The notes beneath the pieces are model-generated. The model ran no database searches and was not told where the DNA came from. It saw nothing but the letters and a program-made list of their open reading frames with translations. This document shows positions 28,201 through 38,911 of a stretch of DNA of 64,000 nt, piece after piece. How positions within the stretch are numbered: the first letter of the stretch is position 1; each line of letters begins with the position of its first letter. The DNA is taken from NCBI RefSeq assembly GCF_010183535.1, contig NC_071330.1, positions 1,311,217 to 1,375,216 of the forward strand, given 5' to 3'. The stretch comes from Caenorhabditis remanei. Its lineage: Eukaryota; Nematoda; Chromadorea; Rhabditida; Rhabditidae. The position numbers and the translations under genes are program-made.

Positions 28201-31200
28201 TGGGACGTTTCGAAACTAGACATTTCGAAACTTGACGGTTTTGAAATGTCTCGGTTTCGAAACGTCCCGGGACCCAACTTTCTTGTCATTTTCCAATCGA
28301 AACGTTTAAAAACTACGCCGTTTTGAAACTGGAGTGTTGAAAAACGTCTCGGTTTCAAAGTGTCCTAGTGGTAAGGAAGACGTTTCAGAACCAATTTTCG
28401 ACGTTTTGAAACCCGACGTTTCGAAAATGGCGTGATTTTGTAGTTTTTCGTGTCGAAATGACATAGTTTCGAAACGTCCCGGATTCAGATTCGGAATTCA
28501 AAATAGAGAATGAGGAATTCAGAATCTCGAACCCAACTTTCTTGTCATTTTACAATCAAGACACTTCAAAACTGGGCAATTCTGAAACTGGGACGTTTCG
28601 GAACTAATCGATTTCAAAGATTCCCGTTTCACAACTGAAAAAAGTGACGTTTTGCAACTTTAAAGATTAGCAGCTATGGCTAGTTTCTTAACGTCCCAGC
28701 CAGAGTTGCGCGGAAGTGGTTTTTTTCTAAAACGGAAGTGGGAAATCGGAAGTCGGAAGTAAAATTTTCAAAACGGAAGTCGGAAGCCGGAAGTCGGAAG
28801 TCGGAATTCCGCGCAACTCTGGTCCCAGCCTAGTTGCTAAACGTCTTAGTTACAAAATGACTAGTTTCAAAGTGTTCCAGTGGTAAACCAGACGTTTCGA
28901 AACCGAAACATCGGAGTTGCGAAACGACCCAGTTTCGAAATGTCCCAGTTGCAAAACATCCTAGTTTCAAAACGTCCCAAAACGTCCCTCCCAAAACCCA
29001 CCAAAAAAGCACAAATATCTGAGTGTGGTGTGTGTCTCCAACAGATCCCAAATCATCTGTTCACTATGGAAATTTCCAGAAAAATCGATAAACTCGAGGT
29101 TGAGAAGAACACCGTCACACTCCATAAAGCACTTCAGATTTCGTGAGAAATCCAGTTCCCACGCTTTTCTGCAAAAAATTGAATTTTTGACCGGAGCAAG
29201 TGCGCTCCATTGCTGAAAAACTCACTGCGGCTTGCTCAAATCGAGATATTTCAACTTGCAGAGTCTGAACACTTCCAGAATATCGACGGAGCCAATTTCC
29301 AGATTCGACACGTTAAGAGACTCCAGCGTTTTCATATTTCCGATCCCTTTTATCCTCTCAATTCCAGTATTTGAAATATCCAAAGAAGTGATATTGGGAA
29401 GGCAAATGGTTAGAGCCTCGAAGTCTTTTTGACTGATTTTACAGTTTCGAATATTCAAATATTTCAGAGAAGGCAGCATGGTGGACATCTGGAATTGGGA
29501 AACATTGATATGGTATAGCAGAAGCAAGTGCGCTCTAGCGAACTCTCAACTTCGGTAGAGCGCATTTTTGAAATCCTGAGGTTTTTAGCTTTCATTTGAT
29601 ACCCATAATGACCTTTTTCGGTCAAGTTTTATTTTCGACCGCGCGGCGCGGTTGCGTCGCGGTTTTCCCAAAAATTTAAAATTGACCCGAAACAGGGCAT
29701 TTTGGGTATCAAATGAAAGCTAATAACCTGGAGAATTCGAATTTTGTAAATTTAAAATATCAAAAATGTACGCGACGCGACCGCAGCGCCTCCCGCTTTG
29801 TCTGAAACGGCGCTCTACTGGAACGTCGAAAAAAGAGAATGAAGAGACGCAGAGAAAATTGAAGGAGTTCGGTGGAGCGAGTTTGCAACATGATTTCGAA
29901 AAGCGGGAGATTTTATCAGTGGAGCGCACTTTCTTAAAGGAGGTAAGAACGCAAAAAAAATTGTGATCGAAATTGTGATTGAGAAGCACCCACATTTATC
30001 ACAGCCTCGAGTGGGCGGCTGCGTTCTCGGCCGTGTAGCTCAGCCGGTTGCGGTTTTGTACCCATGCGCGGTCGGTCATGTGTTCGGGTCCCACAGAGCA
30101 ATCAATCACCAAATTTTGAGCCAACATTTTTTTTTTTGAGTTCTTACCTCCTTTAACGGTATTCCTTCAGACTCTGTGCACTGTTTCAGTTTCGAAACGT
30201 CCCACTTACCGATGCAATCCAATCATTCACGAATTTCAGTCGATTTCCTCCAATCACTATTTCCGTCAGATCTTTACAACTTTTGGGATTCAGAAGCATC
30301 TTCAGAATCCCCAATATGTCGACAGGAACCTCGGATTCTGCAAGAAAATCTAGATTTCCTTGCCGTCATATACGGCCTCCTCTTTTCAACCTTCAGTGAC
30401 GGTTGTGGTCTACCCGAGTACGCTTTTGCCCAAGACGCAGAGGGTCGGGGGTTCGACTCCCCGGTGGGGAGAATTTTTTTTCTACTTTTTGCAAGGCAAT
30501 TTTACCAATTTTAATAGTTTTACACCCAAAATAAACTCACCGTCATCATCATCCAAATCGGAAATCTCCAATTTCTCCAAATTCTGTTTATATATCATAC
30601 TACAGTGACTTTTCGAAACGGCACGATTCAGGACGACGCTCGAAAATGTCAACTTTTCGGATATCCGCTCCACGGCGGAGTCACTAATCGGTCGGTTGGA
30701 ATAGGTGAACAGAGAGTCGAACACCTTTTGACTGAGGTCTGGACACAGGTTTGGGATGTCATCGCCGTCTGGAAAATGATAGGTTTTACTGTAATTCTGT
30801 TGAGTTAGGTGCGCTCTACTGATAATCGCGATCGCGCTCTACCGAAACTTCAGAAAAAGAGCGTTATGAAGGGAGAGACACAGAGAAAAGAAGAATTTTG
30901 GTGGGGCGAGCTTGCATCCGCGAAATTCAAAAAATCAATAAAAATGGAATAAATTTGGTTAACAAGCTGCGTATATCCACGACGACGCAGCGAAATTTCA
31001 AACTATTCTCAGATTTTCAAATTTTTGTATGTTTTTCTGCAATTTTTTTGCATTTTTCGTTTTTTTAACTGTTACCAGCAAAAATCCCACGAAATTCCAT
31101 TTTTCAAGTAAAAAATTAATTTTTTTAAATGTTGACCACTCACTTTCCAGAAGACTATCCGCAATTCGATCAGCAAGATCTTCCCGGAGCAAGGAGAGCA

Positions 31201-31201
31201 T
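25268..31201 (-). CDS. ZYG-11-family leucine-rich/armadillo-like protein
   Basis: Eight exons (31201-31144, 30768-30541, 30337-30210, 29488-29226, 29168-29002, 28091-27770, 27017-26400, 25538-25268) join in frame to 684 aa. An LRR region lies at about residues 140-230 (LPSLKYLNIRNC, LPNITSLDISNTGI, KTLESLNVSNL, KLKYLDLS), followed by a helical, ARM-like C-terminal half. This layout fits ZYG-11/ZER-1, substrate receptors of CUL-2 ubiquitin ligases. It has no N-terminal membrane segments, unlike ZEEL-1, the membrane-anchored nematode relative. Introns hold GACGTTTCGAAAC repeats, a TTAA foldback and tRNA-like sequences. The family assignment rests on architecture and remembered pattern; an unrelated LRR protein is possible. 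The exon model itself is firm because all eight frames agree. Confidence 0.7.
25590..26040. repeat. ACGTTTCGAAAC / CCCAGTTGCAAAACG phrase repeat
   Basis: Irregular array of words such as GACGTTT(C/T)GAAAC and GTCCCAGTT, in the intron between exons 7 and 8 of the ZYG-11-type gene. Similar arrays lie at 28100-28480, 28560-29000 and 37740-37800. Confidence 0.75.
27265..27450. repeat. Foldback MITE (TAGATCAAATCTAG family)
   Basis: TTGTAGATCAAATCTAGAGC and TTTTTGTAGTTGACCACTTT at the left pair with AAAGTGGTCAACTACAAAAA and TCTGATCTACACATTC at the right. Family members: 33586-34140 and 35130-35965. Confidence 0.75.
28100..29000. repeat. GACGTTTCGAAAC phrase array with an embedded ACTTCCG element
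   Basis: Fills the intron between exons 5 and 6 of the ZYG-11-type gene. Words such as GTTTCGAAA(C/T)GTCCC recur in both orientations. An inserted foldback at 28701-28822 starts CAGAGTTGCGCGGAAG, ends CCGCGCAACTCTG and holds GGAAGTC heptamer repeats. Confidence 0.75.
29587..29721. repeat. Palindromic MITE with GCGACGCGACC core
   Basis: AGCTTTCATTTGATACCCAT at the left and its complement at the right; the centre holds GACCGCGCGGCGCGG. Close relatives at 32169-32298 and 32792-32922 lie in astacin introns. Confidence 0.85.
29934..30156. mobile_element. TTAA-bounded foldback carrying a tRNA-like sequence
   Basis: Left TTAAAGGAGGTAAGAACG and right GAGTTCTTACCTCCTTTAA. The interior (30033-30098) has TAGCTCAGCCGGTTGCGG, like an A box, and TGTTCGGGTCCCAC, like a B box. 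It shares TTAAAGGAGG ends with the 21271-21744 element. It lies in intron 3 of the ZYG-11-type gene. Confidence 0.75.
30393..30482 (+). other. tRNA-like sequence with Pol III terminator
   Basis: GTGGTCTACCCGAGTACGC (A-box-like), a strong T-arm CGGGG-GTTCGAC-TCCCCG containing B box GGGTTCGACTCCC, and a run of eight T from 30474. No clean seven-base-pair acceptor stem was found. Antisense to the ZYG-11-type gene, in intron 2. A tRNA relic or SINE head is most likely. Confidence 0.55.
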
Positions 31202-31499
31202 TTTTGGGAGAGAAAAGAGAAAAAATACAACGTTTTCTGGGGTTTTTACTTTTTTGCCAACTTTCGATTTATTACGAAATGGCCACGTGGCCCGCGTGAG
31301 AATTTTTCGAATTTAATTTTGTTTCGAAAATTTTTGATTTTTGAAGATGTTTGGTTATGCTGCAAATATGCGCACTTGACCATTCTCATTAGAGCGCGTT
31401 TGCATCAGCATGAAGCTAACTTACGTGTACAACACAGCTAACAACAAGCAAACAAACACCTCCCTTTTTGACCACCCTCGCTTCCCCTCCCTCCCCGTC

Positions 31500-31571
31500 G
31501 CCCTTATAGCTCAGTGGTAGAGCGTTGGTCTTGTAAACCAAAGGTCCGTAGTTCAATCCTGCGTGGGGGCA
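31500..31571 (+). tRNA. tRNA-Thr(UGU)
   Basis: Same 72-nt sequence as the copies at 11078 and 12514. Preceded by a C/T-rich flank ending CCCCGTCG and followed by a T-run. Faces an identical gene at 31696-31625. Confidence 0.95.
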
Positions 31572-31624
31572 GATCCTTTTTTTGTTTTTTTTTTTTCAAT
31601 ACGACAAAAACCAAAAAACGAATC

Positions 31625-31696
31625 TGCCCCCACGCAGGATTGAACTACGGACCTTTGGTTTACAAGACCAACGCTCTACCACTGAGCTATAAGGGC
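31625..31696 (-). tRNA. tRNA-Thr(UGU)
   Basis: Tail-to-tail with the tRNA at 31500, 53 bp apart. The upstream flank (31697-31745, GGGCGACGG..GGGGAAGCGAGGGCAGTC) is the same C/T-rich unit as at 10428 and 31440, so each tRNA has moved together with about 60 bp of flank. The pair lies between the ZYG-11-type and astacin genes. Confidence 0.95.
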
Positions 31697-31991
31697 GACG
31701 GATGCGGAGGGGAAGCGAGGGCAGTCAAAAAAGGGAGGGGGAAAGGAGCGGCGGCGGTGACAGTGAAGAATGAATGAACAGTTTGTATTGACCGGAGAAC
31801 TGTTCGATTCTCAAATTGTTCTCAGTAGAGCGCGTTTACAATTTATGAACAAACATAATAAAGAAAAAAGTTTCATTTCAATATGTACAAACAAAGTGCT
31901 AACAAATTAACACCGAGGGACAGGCGGAAGTATCCATAAATTACTCGTAATTAGGGTTCAAAATCAGCAAATTATTAATTAGGAGGGACAA

Positions 31992-33464
31992 TTAGAAAAT
32001 TGAACACTTATAGGCTCGATTCACCCGTCGAAGATCTGAAGTGGAGAAGTCGTTAGCTTTTCCCATGATGGTGGTGAAGTGAGTGTTCTGGAAATGGATT
32101 TTTAATTTTGTCTTTTTTTTTTAATTTTTATGTGTTACAATTACGAAATTCAAACTCTCCAGGTTGTTAGCTTTCATTTGATACCCATATCGACCTGTTT
32201 CGGGCTAATTTTGATTTTTCGAGAAAACCGCGACGCGACCGCGTCGCGCGCTTAAAACTCAACGTAAATGGGGCAATATGGGTATCAAATGAAAGCTAAC
32301 AACCTCAGGATTCCAAAAATCATAACCAAAAGTGACCCACCTTCGCTTCAATCGTATTTTTCCCGTTACGAGATCCCTCATTTGCCTCGTAATGCATGAT
32401 AGAGGTATAATCGTAGTGTTCTCCATAATAGGATAGTCCCAAATTGCTCAGCTTGTCGAAATCAGTGTTAGCACCCTGAATAACGTTTTGGTAGAGAATG
32501 GAGACATAGGAATCGCGGTCTTCTCGCTGGTGCTCGTGGATGAAGCCTGGAAATTGGAATTTTTTGAAAATTTTCGAAATTTTCGAAACTCCATGGTAAG
32601 TAAACGCGATCTACCGCGGAACTTACCAATAACATGCATCAACTCGTGAATAATCGTGGCGAAGTCAATGCACTCATCGGCTAGAGACACCTGTTGACGA
32701 CCACCAACACGGGAGAAGTCTGCGTAGCATCTGGAATTGGTTAATTGGGTAATTAAAGTTTTAATTGCCATTTTTGGATTCACCAGGTTTTTAGCTTTCA
32801 TTTGATACCCATGTTGACCCGTTTCGGGTCAATTTAATTTTTTATGGAAAACCGCGACGCGACCGCGCCGCGCGGTCGGAAATCGAAATAGGGCAATATG
32901 GGTATCAAATGAAAGCTAACGATCTCAGGATTCCAAAAATCATAGTTACAGACTCACCCATCCAACTTCTGAATCACAATATAATCCTTATCGGTCGGCG
33001 ATTTCGGCACAAATCGAATACACGTCCGTTTAGCATACGCGTCAAAAGCACGTGCTAGAACTGCTCGTTGGGCACTTGCTGAAAAAATTGGACATCTGGA
33101 TAAACCGACAGACAGACAGACGGGGTACTTACTGTAAGCTGCAGATAGGATGTATGGTACTCGGCCATTCGGCCATTTGTCTTTTTCAGCGGCCACGGCC
33201 ACTCCCCCACCGCGTTTGAATCGCTGAAAAAAACTTGATGGGTTTGTCTGGCGCACCTTCGGCGTGGTCGCTAACCTGCATCGGAATTCTCATATCGTGA
33301 TATAAGCTTCTAACCCGTCGAATATTAGTGGTTGGCAAGAGAAGTGCATTTCGGAAGTCGGTATCAGTCAAGAAGGAAAATTGCTCCATATTTGGCATCC
33401 AGAAAGGCGCTTGGCACAGTGCCAAAGGGGCGGAGAGCAACACGGAGAGCACGATGGGGAGCAT
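31992..33464 (-). CDS. Astacin metalloprotease (NAS type), secreted, no accessory domains
   Basis: Six exons (33464-33276, 33223-33133, 33078-32958, 32730-32627, 32546-32341, 32087-31992) give 268 aa. A signal peptide ([18 protein letters not shown]) is followed by a propeptide, a basic RFKR site, then the catalytic domain with W-P-NGRVPY near its start, zinc-binding [19 protein letters not shown] and Met-turn SIMHY. The protein ends soon after the catalytic domain, so the EGF, CUB and ShK modules of many NAS proteins are absent, as in the short subgroup. A TTTTCAG 13 nt before the ATG (acceptor at 33478) could take a spliced leader. Expected to work extracellularly as a zinc endopeptidase, for example in digestion or matrix processing; the target is unknown. 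Two introns hold near-identical GCGACGCGACC palindromes. Confidence 0.93.
32169..32298. repeat. Palindromic MITE with GCGACGCGACC core
   Basis: AGCTTTCATTTGATACCCAT and its complement as arms. In the astacin intron between exons 5 and 6. Confidence 0.85.
32792..32922. repeat. Palindromic MITE with GCGACGCGACC core
   Basis: Same arms as 29587 and 32169, in the neighbouring astacin intron between exons 3 and 4. Confidence 0.85.
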
Positions 33465-33477
33465 GGTTGGAGGTGGG

Positions 33478-34900
33478 CTGAAAACAAGGGTTTTTTTTGG
33501 AAAAATTTGAGGAAAATGAACAAATTTGAACATGTACTACGTTGATCCTGACTGTCACATGACTTCAGTTATAAGTTTAGCTTGTAGATCAAATCTAGGG
33601 CTACATTTTTGTAGTTGACCACTTTTTTGTCCAAGCGGTCCCTAGAGAGTTACACAACTCAACGCCTGCCCTGCTTGCCTATGATATTTCAGTTCATCAC
33701 TATTTCTTGCTGACTAGAGGGGTAGTAGCTCAAATTTCCTTATTATAAGTTATATGACTGGAAAGCTAACAACATGAGGATTTTGAATCTGTTTTTAAAT
33801 TTTCTCTGACGCCAAAACGAGTTAAGTTACATGACTTTGAAATCTGGTTGCAAATGTCTATTTTAGTTGAAAATTAACAATGTCCAAAAGTGTTTTACGG
33901 CATCAGTATTTGTTTCATGACCCTAAAATTTAAATAGTATGTATATCAAATCTAGGGCTTCAATTTTGTAGTTGACAACTTTTTTGTACGGACGGTCCCT
34001 CGAGAGTTACGTTTGATTGAAGTATAGTAGTTTATAGACTGAGCACTCTCGTTTGAGCAGAGCTGTAACTTGCTTGGGAGCGCCTGTACAAAAAAGTTGT
34101 CAACTACAAAAATGAAGCCCTTAATTTGATCTACATATTCTACCAAAAATGGAATCATCGTGCAATTGTGGAGTTCATAACATACTTTTGAAATATGCCA
34201 ATTTTCTACCGAAATTTTCAAAATTAGACATTTGAAGTCAGATTTCAAAGTAATGTAACTTGGTTCATTTTAACCTTAGAAGCATTTTTAAAACGGATTC
34301 AAAATTTTCATATTGTTAGCTTTCCAACCATATAACTTTCAACAAAAACAATTCGAGCTACTATCCTTCTAGACAGCAAAGAAATAGTTACGTTTTACAA
34401 GGGTCGTTTGAAAGAGGAGACTTCGAGGACTTCCCTTGTTACAGTAACCATACAGTAACTTCACTAGACTAACAACACAAGCTGGGAGACCTTACAGTAA
34501 CCTACAGTAACCAAAACCAACAAAAAAGAAACTCACTTCTCTACAGTATCACCGGTGTGCTCCTTCTTCTCTCCGGTTGAACTGATACTAATAAAGTTGG
34601 AAGGCAATGAGCCCCAACTCGTTAGGTGCTCATTTTGCCAAAGGTCGCGCCTCCTCCTTCCTGCGTCAAGCCAGTATTTCACGCGGAGAAAAACTGCTCT
34701 CCGGAACCGGTCTCCGCGCGGTGTGCTCCGTTGCTCTCTCTCATTTACTACTGCCAAAAAGTCTCTGCAAGAGAGAGAGGGGAAGATTGTTTGACTATTT
34801 ATTATACCAGATTCATAGAGAAAGAAGAGAAGGTAAAGAGAACAGTTTTATGCAAACATTTGACTTTTTGTACGGCATTTTGTACGGCATTTTTCTATTC
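33478..34900. other. Spacer between transthyretin-like and astacin genes
   Basis: Holds a foldback MITE (33586-34140: TTTTTGTAGTTGACCACTTT at the left, complementary words at 34085-34120), then unique sequence with CTCTCTCTCATT and GAGAGAGAGGGG blocks near 34735-34790. No additional gene was recognised. The open frames on both strands near 34555-34920 overlap one another and look like chance. Confidence 0.5.
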
Positions 34901-34914
34901 CGTACGGAAAGAGT

Positions 34915-37350
34915 TCAGTAGTCATCTAGATATCGATCCAGGTAGATGTTGCCGAGACGGACGATTGATGGAAGGAACAGGGGGATCACGTCAATCTGCA
35001 ATTATAGTCGTATGGATGTGAAATGCCTGTGTGTAGGTTTAGGTTTTTTGTTTTCAAAAAAAGAGCAACTTTGAGTATCTGCTACGTTGCTCCTGACTTT
35101 CACATGAGTTTTGAATGTTAATTATTCTTGTAGATCAAATTTAGGGCTTCATTTTTGTAGTTGACCACTTTTTTGTACGGGCGGTCCCTGGAGAGTTACG
35201 CTTGATTGAAGTAGAGTAACACATAGGCTTCGGTCACTAGGGAAGGCCTCCGAGTGACCGCGGAGTTACCTATATCATCGGAGAGCTGAAAAAACGCTTA
35301 TTCCAAATATATATTTAGTTTTTGTCCTCGAATCCTGGTATTCGAGAAAAACAAGGTCAAAGTTCGGAAAAACATAAATTTGACCTCGTTTTTCTCGAAT
35401 ACCAATCCTCAAGGGCAAAAACTGAAGATATATTTGGAATCAGCGTGCTCTCAGCTTTCCAATGATATAGGTCTTGACCGATAACTCAACGGTCACCTAG
35501 AGGCCTTCCTAGTTAATGATGCAATAAGATAGCCCTATTTTGTAACTCTCAAAGGACTATCCGTACCAAAAAGTAGTCAACTACAAAAATGAAGATGTAA
35601 ACTTGATCCACAAATCCTACAAAAATTGGAATTATTGGGCAGTTATAGAGTTTGTAACACACTTTCAAAGTTTGTCAATTTTCTAGTGTAAATAAGTTTT
35701 CGATGTGTGTTCAAAGCCATGTAACTTGGTCCATATTAGCTTTTGAAAAGTTTTGAAAACAGATTCATAATTCTCACAATGTCAGCTTTCCTGCCATATA
35801 AATTTTTACAAAAACAAACCGAGCTACTACCCGTCTAGTCAGCCAGAAATAGTGATGAACTGAATTACTCTAAAGTAGATAGTACTCCGTATAACTCGTC
35901 AGGGACCGCCCGTACAAAAAAGTGGTCAACTACAAAAATGTAGCACTTGACTCGATCTACAATTTTAATTTATAATTAAACTTAATTGATGACGAGGGAC
36001 ACAGCAAACAAACCCTGTATGATCTCATGACGCTTTGCCATTTCAGTTTTTTAAAGTTCTCGGTTAAACAACACGACCTTCCACCTACCTGAATCGGATC
36101 CGTGGCATTTGTATACCGATGCGGGCAGTCATGTTCAATATAAATGTATGGGTCGGGTGTGTTGATGGGTCCGAAGTCGCTGGCGCAGCCAGTGACTTGG
36201 AAGTTTCCATTCGCATCACTCCACGTTCGACCCATCAGATCATCTGATTCCAGGGGGAGGGCTGGAAATGGAAATTGGTGTGTGGACATCCGGAAAGACA
36301 GACACACAGACCGATATGCCAAAGCCAGCATAAAGCGACACACAGAGACAGATTGAAGAGGGTAGTCTGGAGTTTCGGACAAACAGACAAACAGACAGAG
36401 AGTTTTCGGAAATTTTTGCGATTTTTGAGTGAAAAACTGGTAAAAGCCCATTAATTTTATCCGTTTTTCACAAATTTTCGACACAAACTCTCCAAAATTG
36501 ACTTTATCAGAAAATAGGTCTCGATGAGCACTGTGACTAACTAAAAACTGGGAATCTGGAAATACAGACATCCGGACAAACAGATAGACGTTGCAAATGA
36601 GTTTTTACGGTCCAAAATCAATGAAATTTTTGAAATTCAGACGGGAAATTCATCATTTTGGGACATCCGGACATCAGACACATCGGCAGACAGACACGAC
36701 TTGGGCATTCGGACAAAAGGGCACAGGAGCACAGATTGTCACAAATCTTGAACAAAAGATGAACATCTGGACTGATAGAAGTACAGACAGGCATAAAAAC
36801 CATATTTGCAAACCGGGCCAAAACGGGCTGACCCGGGCCGGCTCGTAACTCGCGTCAAACTAAATATTATGATCTGAAAAATATACCAAAATGTAGATCT
36901 CGACGAGATCTATCTCCGTGACCCACTTCGGGCCGGATGGCTAGTCGTTAATATGCCGCGAACTGGGAGAAAGTGTCCAAAATCGCGAAAATGGCCAAGA
37001 ATGCCATTCTAGCCCGGCCCGCGGCACAATAATGAATAGCCATCCAGCCGGTAGTAGGACACGTATATAGAACTCGTCGAGATCTACATTTTGGTTTGTT
37101 TTTCAGCTCATAAAATTGAGCTTGAAGCAAGTTACGAGCCGGCCCGTGTCGACCCTTTTCGGCCCGTTGACAAGTATGGGAAAAACTTACAATCCTCATC
37201 CCACAAATCGATATGCACTTTCTTGACAGCATGCGGGTCGGTTGGACACTTCAAGACCCCTGTAGCCATTACGCAACTAGTTTTGCAGAGGGCAAAGTTA
37301 GTCAAAAATGTTGTGAGAATGAAAATTGATAGAAGTAAAGGTGACGTCAT
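34915..37350 (-). CDS. Transthyretin-like (TTR-52/TTL family) secreted protein
   Basis: Three exons (37350-37191, 36261-36089, 34995-34915) give 137 aa, the usual size for the nematode family. A 22-residue signal peptide is followed by [20 protein letters not shown], then [20 protein letters not shown], a cysteine-containing segment [10 protein letters not shown] and a C-terminal [12 protein letters not shown]. This beta-sandwich family is nematode-wide; members are secreted and most lack an assigned function, although one is a bridging factor in apoptotic-cell recognition. A TTTTATAC 12-19 nt upstream of the ATG may be a TATA box. Intron 1 carries GGCCGGGC-type and GACATCCGGACA repeats and intron 2 a nested foldback. 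Confidence 0.9.
35130..35965. mobile_element. Foldback MITE with a second foldback nested inside
   Basis: Outer arms: TTTTTGTAGTTGACCACTTT near 35152 and AAAGTGGTCAACTACAAAAA near 35919. At 35236-35514 an ACTAGGGAAGGCCTC..GAGGCCTTCCTAGT element is inserted, itself a near-perfect palindrome around 35395. It lies in transthyretin-like intron 2. Confidence 0.75.
36840..37140. repeat. Imperfect foldback with ATCTCGACGAGATC arms
   Basis: CCAAAATGTAGATCTCGACG near 36887 pairs with CGTCGAGATCTACATTTTGG near 37075; the outer sides carry GGCCGGCTCGTAACTCG-like words. In transthyretin-like intron 1. Confidence 0.65.
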
Positions 37351-37916
37351 GATTTGATTTAGATGTATAAAAGATTCAGAATTCTCAAGGCAGAAGAGGC
37401 CGGATGCGGAAGAAGAAAATGAATGCGTGGGATGGGGTGGGGTGGTCGAGAACCCCCCAGAGACCCCTTATCTTATCGCATGCTCTCTTGCTCTCCCATC
37501 ATGTTCACTATTGTTTGCTCATTGGTGTCATCAACAAATACATCATTTGAGAGGGGCTCACTTTCTTATTGCAATAGAGAAAAGGAGCATAGATTACGGT
37601 TTGAATGTGGTTCTTGGCGTGTTTTCAGATCTTTAAAACAAATTTAAAAACAAAATATATTGTTAGAATCAGAAAATAATAGAAAACATACCGAAAAATA
37701 CGAAACAAAGAAGAGAATGATTGGTGCATCTTATTGTAGGCTCCGGGACATTTTGTAACTGAGACATTTCGAAACTTAGGACGTTTTGAAACCAAGTTAT
37801 TTTGCCATTTTCTGTTAAACTTCGGGTTAATAGCAACACATTTTTAATATGCTTTTTCACGCTGTTAGCACAACAGAAGCGCAGAAACGCGCTCCGTCGC
37901 ACAACAATTGCCAAAA

Positions 37917-38373
37917 TATAAAGTACCGGATAAAAAGCTATCAAGTTTTGCCTTTTTCAGTTGAAAATGTCCAACTTTGATAGAGTGTTGCGGTATTACT
38001 GATTATCCCCCAAAATAACTTTTCATGGAGTCAAACAGACCAAGAATATAACTCCATTTTTGTAGTTGGCCACTTTTTTGTACGGACACTCCCTAGCAAG
38101 TTACGTGTCGACAAAGTAATTCTCCCTCAAATCGACAGATTTCAGTGCAAAATAGGGGGAATTTTGAGCTGTCGGCTAAAAATAACTATAACTCTCTAGG
38201 GTGAGCCCGTACAAAAAAGTTGTCAACTACAAAAATGGAGTTCTACTCTTGGTCTGTTTGATTCCATAAAAAGTTATTTTGTGGGACAATCAGTAATACT
38301 GTAACATTCTCTCAAAGTTGGACATTTTCAACTGAAAAAGGTAAAACTTGATAGCTTTTTGTCCGGTTCTATA
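37917..38373. repeat. Tc1/mariner-type MITE, divergent termini
   Basis: Left GTACCGGATAAAAAGCTATC and right GATAGCTTTTTGTCCGGTTC. Inner words TTTTTGTAGTTGGCCACTTT and GTTGTCAACTACAAAAATGG. Lies in the spacer before the four-TM gene A. Confidence 0.75.
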
Positions 38374-38911
38374 CGTTGATTTATCGTATTTTTCAATATA
38401 AACCGCGACGCGCACGCAACGCGACTCAGAAAAAATCAAATCTTTTCGCTGCGGACCTTGCATCCCTTGTGGCTTAGTAGCGAAATGTCATGATTTCAAA
38501 TTGTCTGGTGCTTGTCACGATGGCCAGACGTCTGGGTTTCCAGAAGCCTAGCTTCAAAACGTTCCGGAGAGTTTGGCGGTTCTCATTCGTTCTTTTAATA
38601 ACTAGAAACAATGAACAAAGGAAATTTGAAAGCAAAAAACGTTTACAAGACCTTTTTTCAAACGTTATTGCATTCTCAATATTTGTCATCCAGGCCACTC
38701 TGGGCCGGCACGTAACTCGCTTCATAAATAGTGCTATAATTTGAAAAATATACCAAAATGAAGATTTTGGCGAGTTCTATTTCTCTGATATGTTCCGCGA
38801 TGGCATATAATTTATTATTGTAAAGAAAAGCAAAATAGTAAAAAATGATACATTGCCCTGGTTAGCGGTACAAAGATGAACCATGTGGGTTTTCGTGTAA
38901 CAAAGACATAC

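Noticed and set aside
31500..31696. Tail-to-tail tRNA-Thr pair as the two arms of one transposon
   Set aside because: Both tRNAs are intact, the symmetry is accounted for by tRNA plus normal flank, and no target duplication was seen.
34555..35021. Overlapping open frames (79-131 codons) near the transthyretin-like last exon
   Set aside because: Different frames overlap each other and one crosses the exon antisense; no motif, no splice context.
37423..37647. 69-74-codon frames upstream of the transthyretin-like gene
   Set aside because: G-rich low-complexity start and two competing frames; no family features.
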